The notes below the pieces were generated by a model. That model made no database searches. It was not told where the DNA came from and saw only the letters and a program-made list of their open reading frames with translations. From Candidatus Poribacteria bacterium (lineage in GTDB: Bacteria; Poribacteria; DTPJ01; WJIO01): a DNA stretch of 15,924 nt. Both the position numbers and the translations under genes were made by a program. Below, piece by piece: positions 1-6,512 of this stretch. Position 1 is the first letter of the stretch; each line of letters opens with the position of its first letter. Where the stretch lies: contig WJIO01000243.1 in NCBI GenBank assembly GCA_014730235.1, positions 1 through 15,924 on the forward strand, in the 5' to 3' direction.

Positions 1-1022
1 ACATCCTTTATAGAATCCAGAAAAATCTTGAAACGGTCTTCACTTTCTCTTAATGATGTTTCAGCCTGTTTGCGTTCTGTAATATCCCGACAATTAGTAA
101 TAATTTGTATCTGACCCTTATTAAAAACACTTTTACCTATTCCTTCAAGAATTCGCCAGTTTCCATTTTTATGGAGAAAACGGAAAGTTAAAGTTTTATT
201 ATCACCTTTTTCCTCCATGGCCTTCATAAGATTTTCTGCAATAATACCAGCATCATCAGGATGAATGAAATCAATGGAGTTTTTTCCCACCAATTCATCT
301 GGACGATAACCAAGAATTTTCTCAACAGAAGGGCTTTCATAGGTAATAGTTCCATCAGGATTCATTATGGTAATTATATCGGAGGAATTTTCAATAAGCA
401 TACGGAAATGGGCTCCACTTTCCATTATATTCTGTGTCATTTTGGATTTTATAATAAGAAGACCTACCTGAGCAGCGATAGCTTCCAGGGCAGCTTTTGA
501 AGAATCTGTAAATTCTTCCAGAGTATGGGAGGCAATATTAAGGCAGGCGATAACTTTACCTTCGTATTTAATAGGTATAACCGCAATAGCTTTGATTTTT
601 TCCTTTAATTCCGGTCTTTCCAGTTCTTTCCTCAATTCCTTATGTAGTGTATATAAAGGTTCTCCTTGCTTTATTAACTTTGCATTAGGAGAATCTGCGT
701 CGAAATGAGAATTTTTTTCTATAAAATCCGGATTCAGGCCTTTATGATAGGCCAGGTCCAGGTCTCCCGTTTTTTCATCTATAATATATAATCCCCCGCA
801 ATCCATACCCGAAGCCTCAAGAGCTGCTTCAAAGCATAATTCCAGGATCTCGTCAAAATCCAGATCAGAATACAAACTTTGACCAAGTTCATACTGGATC
901 TTTAAAAGTTTATGAGCTCTTTTGCGGTCTGATGCCAGTTTTTCAAGCTCATCAATGCGGTCTTTTAAGACGATTTTTTCCTTAACCTGATTTTCTTTTC
1001 TTGCTATATCATCCCTATCCAT
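1..1022 (-). CDS. GAF-PAS sensor protein (N-terminal part; runs off the left edge)
   Basis: The frame is open for 340 codons from an ATG at 1022-1020 to the window edge, and GGAGG lies 9 nt upstream of the ATG. The first 40 residues or so are charged and likely form a coiled coil. A GAF domain follows at about residues 46-185 (SDLDFDEILELC, GMDCGGLYIID, then the VIPIKYEGKVIACLNIAS core). A PAS domain spans about 205-310 (FRMLIENSSDIITIMNPDG, GYRPDELVGK, FIHPDD) and ends in a PAC motif, TNCRDITERKQAE. A second PAS domain appears to begin at the edge (SEDRFKIFLDSIKD). No membrane segment is visible, so it is probably cytoplasmic. The output domain (histidine kinase, GGDEF or other) lies outside the window, and so the signal and target cannot be named. 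A dispersed palindromic repeat sits about 43 bp upstream of the start. Confidence 0.9.
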   Translation of the reverse strand, partial: MDRDDIARKENQVKEKIVLKDRIDELEKLASDRKRAHKLLKIQYELGQSLYSDLDFDEILELCFEAALEASGMDCGGLYIIDEKTGDLDLAYHKGLNPDFIEKNSHFDADSPNAKLIKQGEPLYTLHKELRKELERPELKEKIKAIAVIPIKYEGKVIACLNIASHTLEEFTDSSKAALEAIAAQVGLLIIKSKMTQNIMESGAHFRMLIENSSDIITIMNPDGTITYESPSVEKILGYRPDELVGKNSIDFIHPDDAGIIAENLMKAMEEKGDNKTLTFRFLHKNGNWRILEGIGKSVFNKGQIQIITNCRDITERKQAETSLRESEDRFKIFLDSIKD

Positions 1023-1064
1023 TTCAGATTCCCTCCGACACTCCCGGAAAAACTTATCAAAATT

Positions 1065-1158
1065 GGCTCTTCCGGATTTAGCGTGGTAAAGATGAGAAAC
1101 TTCTTTATGCTGTCATTCCTGCTTCAAGCTTTTCAAAAAGCTTGAAGCAGGAATGACA
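1065..1158 (+). repeat. Dispersed palindromic repeat, family A, copy 1
   Basis: The element begins GGCTCTTCCGGATTTAG and ends in a perfect palindrome at 1111-1158. The palindrome has two 23-bp arms (1111-1133 and 1136-1158) starting TGTCATTCCTGC, separated by CA. Bases 1081-1158 match copy 2 (1608-1685, opposite strand) without a mismatch. As RNA or single-stranded DNA the palindrome would form a very stable hairpin. No open reading frame belongs to it, so if mobile it would be non-autonomous. Confidence 0.85.
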
Positions 1159-1311
1159 ACTAAATTATATCCATTTTTTAACGATTACTTAAAAGAAATT
1201 TCTTGAACTTGCTTATTTTATATTGTCATATCGGCATAAAATACAAATAAGTTAAACATAATATAATAATTGAATTTGCTAGTAATCCTGTTTAAAGAGT
1301 TTAACGTCTAA

Positions 1312-1446
1312 GAAATTGAAAACACAACGGAAGTTTCTAAGGCAATTTACAGCACAGAAATAAGCCCTGAAAAATATAAATTCTGTGCTGATTTAAATAA
1401 AGAGGGACAATTTGAGTATGATATAAAATATTCAGGAAAAACCTGA
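1312..1446 (+). pseudogene. Possible gene remnant (44 codons, no start)
   Basis: This plus-strand frame reads EIENTTEVSKAIYSTEISPE and continues to a TGA at 1444-1446. It is bounded upstream by a TAA and has no start codon or ribosome binding site. The composition (many E, K, Y and D) looks like real protein rather than chance translation, and it is followed 56 bp later by a plus-strand intrinsic terminator, as the tail of a gene would be. The family is not recognised. The same bases also form stems, so an RNA explanation is possible. Confidence 0.35.
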
Positions 1447-1490
1447 AAAAGTTAAGTGTCCCTCACCCTGTGTGTTAGCACAGGTTTCAT
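1350..1490 (+). ncRNA. Candidate structured RNA segment
   Basis: Several nested or consecutive perfect stems occur in a short stretch. CAGCACAGAA (1350-1359) pairs with TTCTGTGCTG (1381-1390). GAGGGACA (about 1402-1409) pairs with TGTCCCTC (about 1457-1464) and encloses TTCAGG/CCTGAA. CCTGTG then pairs with CACAGG (about 1468-1485). A pyrimidine-rich CTCCTCCTCC that could pair with Shine-Dalgarno sequences follows, and then a terminator. I recognise no known RNA family or riboswitch. The stems could equally be ends of a degraded mobile element, and no strong promoter was identified upstream. Confidence 0.3.
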
Positions 1491-1502
1491 AGCTCCTCCT
1501 CC

Positions 1503-1530
1503 AAGGCGAGGTTTTTACCTCGCCTTTCTT
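1503..1530 (+). terminator. Intrinsic terminator-like hairpin
   Basis: AAGGCGAGGT (1503-1512) and ACCTCGCCTT (1517-1526) form a perfect 10-bp GC-rich stem with a TTTT loop. It is followed on the plus strand by TCTTATTTTCC. No intact plus-strand gene precedes it, so it belongs either to the gene remnant or to the candidate RNA upstream. Confidence 0.6.
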
Positions 1531-1607
1531 ATTTTCCCACAATTATTTTTGTCCATATATTGGTCGTTCCAACTGGAAAAACAGAACAAACAAAAATTCT
1601 CTCAGCT

Positions 1608-1701
1608 TGTCATTCCTGCTTCAAGCTTTTTGAAAAGCTTGAAGCAGGAATGACAGCATAAAGAAGTTTCTCATCTTTACCACGCTGAACCTGGAAGAAC
1701 C
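1608..1701 (-). repeat. Dispersed palindromic repeat, family A, copy 2
   Basis: This is the same element as at 1065-1158 in the opposite orientation. Its palindrome lies at 1608-1655 (23-bp arms, 2-nt loop). The far end reads GGTTCTTCCAGGTTCAG on the minus strand. The inner 78 bp (1608-1685) are identical to copy 1, while the outer 16 bp differ at four positions. Together the two copies form a long inverted repeat around 1159-1607. Confidence 0.85.
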
Positions 1702-1732
1702 AGATTTTTTAGAATTCTCAGTAAGTATATTT

Positions 1733-1828
1733 ATGATCACAGCAAAAAAGAGGGATTCTATAGATTACAAAGATGGCAGGATCGATCTGAAGGAATTTGA
1801 AAGCCGCACAAAGATTATTCAGTATTGA
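1733..1828 (+). pseudogene. Short ORF, possible C-terminal gene remnant
   Basis: ATG at 1733 opens a 31-residue frame reading MITAKKRDSIDYKDGRIDLK onward to a TGA at 1826-1828. There is no ribosome binding site. The frame stays open upstream into the flank of the adjacent repeat, so the ATG is probably internal to a truncated gene. The residue mix looks protein-like, but the family is not recognised. It may belong to the same broken locus as the remnant at 1312-1446. Confidence 0.25.
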
Positions 1829-1844
1829 TTCTGATTTTATAATT

Positions 1845-1883
1845 GAGTAGTTTGGGGTTGAGTCTGCGAAACCCAACCCACTC
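1845..1883 (-). terminator. Imperfect hairpin downstream of the B12-uptake unit
   Basis: On the minus strand a 15-base arm (1883-1869) pairs with 1859-1845 with two mismatches and a 9-nt loop. It begins 24 bp after the lipoprotein stop codon, where a terminator is expected. It is not followed by a clear U-tract (AATTATAAAATC), so it may only protect the 3' end or act together with Rho. Confidence 0.4.
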
Positions 1884-1906
1884 TTGATCAAAAGATTAAA
1901 TCTTAA

Positions 1907-2941
1907 TTATTCCCTTATATCAACATACCCCGCACCTCCACCGGGTGCATAAGTTCCAGCCAGATTACCCGAAGCATCCATAATAAGCAGTTGATCATTA
2001 CCTGATCCCATCCAGTCAGGAACACATATATACCCGTTACCATCGTCGTCAAAAGCCAGACCTGATCCACCCTCAAAATCAGCCATAGGCGCGCCGATTG
2101 ATCCGGAAAGCAGATCAACCTCAATAAGCCCCTCAAAGGCTGTAACATAGGCATTGCCATCAGGCGATATGGCCAAGCCATAAGGCGTGGTATTCAGATC
2201 GATAGTATGGGTTACAGAATCCGAAGTTGAATCAATCACGTAAATCTGTCCGAGTATATCGGCATAATTGCCGGTACATTGCACAACTACAACACTACCG
2301 GATACCACTATTTCCGTGGCATTTATGCCAACGGGAATATCTTTTACAACAGAATCAGAGGATGTATCAATCACGGTTACACTGCCGTCACCGTAGGACA
2401 TGGCACTGGTATCCAGATCAAAAACAGCGTTGCTGTTGCAGACATAAACCTTATCCCCTGCCGCTGCAACCCCCCAGGGTGTAACCCCCACATCAATTGT
2501 TTTTGTTACCTGATATGATGACAGGTTGGCAGCTACTGTAGTATTATTGGTGTTGCAGGATATATAAGCTTTATTTCCTGCAAACGCTATCTTCTCAGGA
2601 CTGCTGAATTCCCCTGTGTCAATAATGCCAACCTGGGTAAGGCCGTCCAGTTCAAAAACCTGGACGTTATTATCACCAGTATTGACCACATAGGCTTTAT
2701 TTTCTTTAATCTTAATATCATTGGGCCATTTACCCACAGTAACCACGTCGTTTTGCATTTCATTGGTCTCAATGTCAAACACCGACATGGTTTCTGCCAG
2801 ACCGTTTATAATATATGCCGCCTTTGATACTTCCGGTATTATTTCCTCGTCTTCCTCATCATCTTCGCCACAGCCTAACAGCATTACTGACAACATCAAA
2901 CTCAATAATATGGCAAGAAGCTTATTACTTACTCTTTGCAT
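1907..2941 (-). CDS. Seven-bladed YVTN-type beta-propeller lipoprotein, probable BtuG-like B12-binding partner of the receptor
   Basis: The 344-residue product has a lipoprotein signal ending in LLGC, with the modified cysteine at residue 24. An acidic linker (GEDDEEDEE) follows. The rest divides into seven repeats of about 40 residues with the YV-N / VIDT-SVV-I-VG / P-G-A pattern (for example KAYVVNTGDNNVQVFEL, GSVTVIDTSSDSVV, GQIYVIDSTSDSVT), which fits a seven-bladed propeller. The ATG at 2941 has GAAGGAGA just upstream, inside the end of the receptor gene. The gap to the receptor stop is 1 nt, so the two are co-transcribed from the cobalamin riboswitch. In Bacteroides, BtuG is a surface propeller lipoprotein that captures B12 for BtuB. 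The same role here is inferred from fold and context. Surface or periplasmic location cannot be decided from the sequence. Confidence 0.85.
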   Translation of the reverse strand: MQRVSNKLLAILLSLMLSVMLLGCGEDDEEDEEIIPEVSKAAYIINGLAETMSVFDIETNEMQNDVVTVGKWPNDIKIKENKAYVVNTGDNNVQVFELDGLTQVGIIDTGEFSSPEKIAFAGNKAYISCNTNNTTVAANLSSYQVTKTIDVGVTPWGVAAAGDKVYVCNSNAVFDLDTSAMSYGDGSVTVIDTSSDSVVKDIPVGINATEIVVSGSVVVVQCTGNYADILGQIYVIDSTSDSVTHTIDLNTTPYGLAISPDGNAYVTAFEGLIEVDLLSGSIGAPMADFEGGSGLAFDDDGNGYICVPDWMGSGNDQLLIMDASGNLAGTYAPGGGAGYVDIRE

Positions 2942-2942
2942 T

Positions 2943-4886
2943 TCAATCTCCTTCTAAACCAAATGATGTTTTAACCCTCCACTCCCTTCCGGGAAGGGGA
3001 TAGTCGGCCACCATCTGATATTCTGTATCAAATAAATTTTTAATCTCAAAAACAAAGCCTGCTTTTAAATTTTTCCACACTCTCCTTTCCAGGCCTATCT
3101 GCATATCGTGTTTAATATATGGCTCAAGCCATTTGGTATTCTGAAGGGTGGTATAGCGGCGGCTTTGATAAGATCCGCCGACTTGCCACCATATATCTCT
3201 ATTCTGTATTCGCAATCTGTACCCAAGGGAATTGGTAGGACGATATATTAACTGCCTGTCCAGCATATCCTTTGCGAATAATAAATTATGGTTTAAGCCA
3301 AGAAAGATAAAATCCGGAATCTGCTTGAACGGTATTTCAATTTGTAGTTCACTTTCCAAACCCGTTGATGTGGCCTCTGATAAATTCTGAGGAGACCATT
3401 TACCATCAGGGCCGGGAGTCCATTGAATTCTATCTTTAAATTCGTTTCTAAATAATGTAGACCCAAGCCGAAAATCCGATATGTAAGATAAAAAAGACTG
3501 CTGCGAAACATTTATATAAAATCCCGCATCGGCATTTAACGATGTCTCAGGATTCAAATCTGGATTTCCCACAGCAAAAGCATCTGAGGGCCAGTATAGA
3601 TCGTTCATGTTGGGCGCTCTGTAAGAAATTCCAATGTTACCTCTAAAAGCCAGAGAATTTTCATCCCCAAAGCTTGTCAAAAAACCAATTTTCGGGCTTA
3701 GACCTGCATTGAAATCTGAATAATGATCCCATCTGATGGCTGGAAATATGGATATCCCTTTTAATCTGAACGGATTTTGACCAAATTCCCTTTTTATTTC
3801 CTGTTGGGCATAAAAGCTGTATGTTTCCCGCTTTTTAATTCCCAGGGCAGTGCTGTCCATGACTTCATCCCGAAGATATACGCCAGCAATTATTGGTATC
3901 TTTGTTTCAGGCAGAAATCGGAACTGGAATTCTGAATCCATTACCCTGTTCTTGTGGGTATCGTCAGTGGGATATGGCATCTTTGGATTTATATACCTGA
4001 GACTGGTCTTACGCCCCTGTATATTTACATTAAAATGGAAAAATGATAAAGGTTGGTAGTTAAAATGGGTTTTAATTTCATTTACTTTATCTTTTTTGGA
4101 GGCATCCGGAGTATAAAGCCCTACAGGACCCGGATCACCCTTGACTGAGTATGAATGACCGCCTGAGGCCCTGAGGTCAGCCTTTGATGATATATTCCAG
4201 TTTATCTTACCAAAAATATTCCTAATTTTGGATTGGGCGTTTTCCCGTATCATTTCCCTGTCAAATTTATCCCTGAAGGGAAAATCCGCTTCCGCTTTGG
4301 ATTGAGAGAGGGTTACAAGGCCGGAAACATTATCACTGGTTCTGGATGTCTCTATACCCCAATTATATGCGCTGTAAGAACCCATTGACGACCAGGCTTT
4401 TACCTTCGATGATACAGGATTTTTGGTAATAATATTAATAACTCCACCCACAGCATCGGCTCCATACATGGCTGAATTTCCACCTTTGACTATTTCTATC
4501 CGGCTTATACTGTTCAGGGGAATATTGTTGAGATCCACAACTCCGCTGCGAGAGTCATTTATCCGCTGCCCGTCCAAAAGCACAAGTACCTGTTCAGATG
4601 AGCTTCCCCGTATTGATGCCATTGCAAATCCCCCCGGCCCATAATCGGATATGTTTAGGATATTACTTGTTTCCAGTATTTGCCCTAGATTAGTGGATGC
4701 CGAAGATTGTATCTGGACAGGCGAGATTATATGTGATGAAGAGGATATGTTTTCAAGACTTGCTGGATTCCTGGTGGCACTGATGATTATATCATCAAGC
4801 TCAATTATCTCTATTTCATTTTCCTGGGCGTGTATACTAAAGCTGTAAAAACAAACGAAAAGTATTATGAATAATCTTTTAAACAA
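2943..4886 (-). CDS. btuB: TonB-dependent outer-membrane receptor, probable cobalamin transporter BtuB
   Basis: The 647-residue product would carry corrinoids across the outer membrane using TonB energy. A signal peptide ends near SIHAQ (residues 18-21), and a TonB-box-like DDIIISATRN follows. The plug domain (roughly 35-160) contains ILETSNILNISDYGPGG, SIRGSSSEQVLVLLDGQRIN and IEIVKGGNSAMYGADAVGGV, all typical of the BtuB/siderophore receptor family. The remainder forms the beta-barrel. The C-terminus ends SFGLEGD rather than in the usual aromatic residue. The start is TTG at 4886, with GAGG 8 nt upstream; no better start is nearby. The upstream cobalamin riboswitch supports B12 as substrate. 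A cobinamide or other corrinoid preference remains possible. Confidence 0.88.
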   Translation of the reverse strand: MFKRLFIILFVCFYSFSIHAQENEIEIIELDDIIISATRNPASLENISSSSHIISPVQIQSSASTNLGQILETSNILNISDYGPGGFAMASIRGSSSEQVLVLLDGQRINDSRSGVVDLNNIPLNSISRIEIVKGGNSAMYGADAVGGVINIITKNPVSSKVKAWSSMGSYSAYNWGIETSRTSDNVSGLVTLSQSKAEADFPFRDKFDREMIRENAQSKIRNIFGKINWNISSKADLRASGGHSYSVKGDPGPVGLYTPDASKKDKVNEIKTHFNYQPLSFFHFNVNIQGRKTSLRYINPKMPYPTDDTHKNRVMDSEFQFRFLPETKIPIIAGVYLRDEVMDSTALGIKKRETYSFYAQQEIKREFGQNPFRLKGISIFPAIRWDHYSDFNAGLSPKIGFLTSFGDENSLAFRGNIGISYRAPNMNDLYWPSDAFAVGNPDLNPETSLNADAGFYINVSQQSFLSYISDFRLGSTLFRNEFKDRIQWTPGPDGKWSPQNLSEATSTGLESELQIEIPFKQIPDFIFLGLNHNLLFAKDMLDRQLIYRPTNSLGYRLRIQNRDIWWQVGGSYQSRRYTTLQNTKWLEPYIKHDMQIGLERRVWKNLKAGFVFEIKNLFDTEYQMVADYPLPGREWRVKTSFGLEGD

Positions 4887-4910
4887 GAAAATACCTCGAA
4901 ATAATAAACC

Positions 4911-4941
4911 AAAAAAAAACCCAACCTCTCAGGAAGTCGGG
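4911..4941 (-). terminator. Riboswitch-controlled intrinsic terminator
   Basis: On the minus strand a 9-bp stem (4941-4933 with 4928-4920, including two wobble pairs) with a CTGA loop is followed by nine T residues (4919-4911). It lies between the cobalamin aptamer and the receptor start, the standard place for an expression platform. Its ascending arm contains GACTTCC, which can instead pair with GGAAGTC in the B12-box region (5036-5030). This gives a plausible antiterminator when B12 is absent. Confidence 0.8.
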
Positions 4942-5011
4942 GATTCAAAATTATATAAAAATAGATAATATATCTCACCGTCAACCTTCCCGCGAAGGCA
5001 TCAAGTAAAAA

Positions 5012-5158
5012 CTAACAGGCAGGTCTCCTGACTTCCGGATCATCCTACTTCCCAACCTTCCCAGACATTTACATGCTGGTGGCATATTTGGATTTCGTTC
5101 CCGGTCACAGTGGCGGGGCCGTGACAGATTTACACTGTCTTCCCTAACACCTGAATAG
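5012..5158 (-). promoter_or_regulatory. Cobalamin (adenosylcobalamin-type) riboswitch aptamer
   Basis: Read on the minus strand the element runs from GGTGTTAGGGAAGACAGTG through GCCCCGCCACTGTGACCGGG and GCCACCAGCATG. It ends in the diagnostic B12 box GTCAGGAGACCTGCC. These match the conserved core of cobalamin riboswitches. It precedes the BtuB-like receptor, and with the following terminator it should switch off transcription of the receptor and lipoprotein when cobalamin is plentiful. Confidence 0.95.
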
Positions 5159-5163
5159 TTTTG

Positions 5164-5185
5164 TATTCAATTTTCAATTTGAATA
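5164..5185. repeat. Inverted repeat overlapping the transcription start region
   Basis: TATTCAA (5164-5170) and TTGAATA (5179-5185) are 7-bp inverted arms with an 8-nt spacer. They lie immediately downstream of the -10 element and before the aptamer. This could be an operator or a weak 5' hairpin of the riboswitch transcript. There is no further evidence for either. Confidence 0.3.
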
Positions 5186-5213
5186 GTATACAATATTTAT
5201 ATTACCAAGGCAA
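5185..5213 (-). promoter_or_regulatory. Sigma70-type promoter of the B12-uptake unit
   Basis: On the minus strand a -35 box TTGCCT (5213-5208) and a -10 box TATACT (5190-5185) are separated by exactly 17 bp of AT-rich sequence. The start of transcription would fall near 5178, about 20 nt before the aptamer. Position and spacing make this the likely promoter for the riboswitch, receptor and lipoprotein unit. Confidence 0.7.
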
Positions 5214-5308
5214 GAACTTTTTTGTAATTAAGTCTATTCTAAATCATTCGGTTCATGATAAATGCCATTCGACTACTGTATTTGTCACCCTGAGTTATTT
5301 CTTTTTTT

Positions 5309-5383
5309 GGGTTCTTCCGAGTTTAGTGTGGTAATAATTTGTAAATTCTCTCAACCTGTCATTCCTGCGAAAGCAGGAATCCA
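5309..5383 (+). repeat. Dispersed palindromic repeat, family A, copy 3
   Basis: The element starts GGGTTCTTCCGAGTTTAGTG, continues GTGGTAATAATTTG and ends with ATTCCTGC (5361-5368), a GAAA loop and GCAGGAAT (5373-5380). Compared with copies 1, 2 and 4, the palindrome is the short form lacking the TTCAAGCTTTT extension, and it finishes with CCAG rather than GACA. Confidence 0.75.
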
Positions 5384-5405
5384 GTAGATAAGACTGTCAG
5401 GGGTA

Positions 5406-5490
5406 GGTTTTTTACTACATAATGCTGTAAAAGATCGTTATAAGAGGTTCTACAAGTTCCCCTTTCCAAAAGGGGAATTTAGGGGGGATT
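5406..5490 (+). repeat. Dispersed repeat, family B, copy 1
   Basis: This runs from GGTTTTTTACTACATAA through GGTTCTACAAGTTCCCC to AAAGGGGAATTTAGGGGGG. A CCCCTTT/AAAGGGG inverted pair lies near its end. It aligns along its length with 9182-9271. It has no coding capacity, and its function is unknown. Confidence 0.65.
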
Positions 5491-5548
5491 CCTGGCTGGA
5501 TGAAAAAAATATATTCTTAATAACTAACTTGCTAAAGATTCTTTATAA

Positions 5549-6043
5549 CTAACCTCTCGCTATCTCCACAGCGTGAGGTAACGCCGGCAAAATAACCGGA
5601 AGCGTCTCCTTAACGGCTTTGGGACTGCCGGGAAGGTTAACAATGATGGTTTCATTACAAAGACCGGAGACGGCTCTGGAGAGCATACCATGCGGCGTCT
5701 TTTTTATACTTTCGGCCCGCATAGCCTCTTCAAATCCGGGTATGCGCTTATCAATAACGCTGAGGGTGGCTTCTGGTGTAACATCTCTGGAACTTAGGCC
5801 GGTTCCACCTGTAGTTACAACCAGGTCAAGGTTCATGACATGGGCAAATTCTTTCAGGTTTCTTGCTATCTCATCTTTTTCATCAGGCACGATTTTGTAT
5901 TCTACAATCTCAGCGCCTATAGATTTCAGTATTTCCTCGATAACAGGCCCACTTTTATCTTGTCTTTCACCTCTGGAAGATCGATCGCTTACGGTCAGTA
6001 TAGCGGCTTTAATCTCTATATTACTGGGCCTTCCATGTTCCAC
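5549..6043 (-). CDS. mogA: MogA/MoaB-family molybdopterin adenylyltransferase
   Basis: The 164-residue cytoplasmic enzyme would adenylylate molybdopterin before molybdenum insertion. It has the family's core motifs: [17 protein letters not shown] (17-32), TTGGTG (77-82) followed by RDVTPEA, and NLPGSP (136-141). Its length is normal for single-domain MogA/MoaB proteins. The start is GTG at 6043 with a GAGGGGG ribosome site about 5 nt upstream. The nearby ATG at 6036 is out of frame. The gene overlaps the end of moaC by 23 nt, a sign of translational coupling, and is the last gene of the operon. MogA and MoaB cannot be separated firmly by sequence reading alone. Confidence 0.9.
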   Translation of the reverse strand: MEHGRPSNIEIKAAILTVSDRSSRGERQDKSGPVIEEILKSIGAEIVEYKIVPDEKDEIARNLKEFAHVMNLDLVVTTGGTGLSSRDVTPEATLSVIDKRIPGFEEAMRAESIKKTPHGMLSRAVSGLCNETIIVNLPGSPKAVKETLPVILPALPHAVEIARG

Positions 6044-6506
6044 TTTTACCCCCTCTTTTTTCCAGAAGCCTTATTTCGGAAATAGTCATACCTCTGTCAA
6101 TTGCTTTACACATATCATAAATAGTTAAAGCCGCAACGCTTACGGCTGTAAGGGCTTCCATTTCCACTCCTGTTTTTCCTGTGGATGTAACCTTTGCGGT
6201 GATGATAATCCCTGCTCTATCGTTTTCCATAAAATCTGAAAAATCCACTTCTACACCGGTTATAAGGATAATATGACATAGTGGTATAAGTTCTGATGTC
6301 TTTTTGGCTCCATTGATACCGGCGATCCGGGCGGTTGCCAGAACATCACCTTTGGCTATCTCCGAAGCCCGGATTTTCTCCAGTGTCTCCCTGCGCATAT
6401 AGATTTTACCCTGGGTGATGGCTGTGCGTCGGGTATCGTTTTTATCCGAAACATCAACCATCCGGGCTCTGCCGGATTTATCTATATGAGTTAGGTTTTT
6501 ACTCAT
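6021..6506 (-). CDS. moaC: Cyclic pyranopterin monophosphate synthase MoaC
   Basis: MoaC works with MoaA to convert GTP to cyclic pyranopterin monophosphate, the first step of molybdenum cofactor synthesis. The 161-residue product has the full family signature: ARMVDVSDK, a lysine at 52 (AKGDV), SELIPLCH (71-78), GVEMEAL with Glu115 and Glu117, and YDMCKAID with Asp131 and Lys134, which correspond to known active-site positions. The ATG at 6506 has an AGGTGGA ribosome site. It follows moaA by 6 nt and overlaps the mogA-like gene, so the three are one unit. Confidence 0.97.
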   Translation of the reverse strand: MSKNLTHIDKSGRARMVDVSDKNDTRRTAITQGKIYMRRETLEKIRASEIAKGDVLATARIAGINGAKKTSELIPLCHIILITGVEVDFSDFMENDRAGIIITAKVTSTGKTGVEMEALTAVSVAALTIYDMCKAIDRGMTISEIRLLEKRGGKSGTWKAQ

Positions 6507-6512
6507 TTTTTA

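Larger units (their letters stand above)
1023..1906. other. 884-bp gene-poor region with inverted repeats, structured segment and gene remnants
   Basis: No convincing intact gene lies between the sensor gene and the beta-propeller lipoprotein gene. The region holds two inverted copies of a palindromic repeat (1065-1158 and 1608-1701). Between them are a series of stem-loops (1350-1526) ending in a plus-strand terminator, and a 44-codon start-less open frame (1312-1446). A short frame at 1733-1828 lies outside the right copy, and a hairpin follows at 1845-1883. It reads as a site of repeat insertion and gene decay. Confidence 0.75.
5214..5548. other. Intergenic region between the moa operon and the B12 unit, filled with repeats
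   Basis: No gene is supported here. The region contains family A copy 3 (5309-5383), family B copy 1 (5406-5490) and two imperfect direct repeats of 16 bp (5513-5528 and 5538-5553, one mismatch). The second of these overlaps the end of the mogA-like gene. No clear terminator for the moa operon was found. Confidence 0.6.

Noticed and set aside
1456-1653. Plus-strand 65-codon open frame
   Set aside because: It runs through the terminator hairpin and into the palindrome of repeat copy 2; it has no ribosome site, and its C-terminal residues are just translated repeat.
1065-1701. CRISPR array or invertase-controlled switch
   Set aside because: Only two repeat copies in inverted orientation, no regular spacers, and no recombinase or cas gene is visible in the window; inversion is left only as a hypothesis.
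5619-6128. Plus-strand 169-codon open frame
   Set aside because: It lies antisense to mogA and moaC, both of which carry full sets of conserved motifs; this is a shadow frame.
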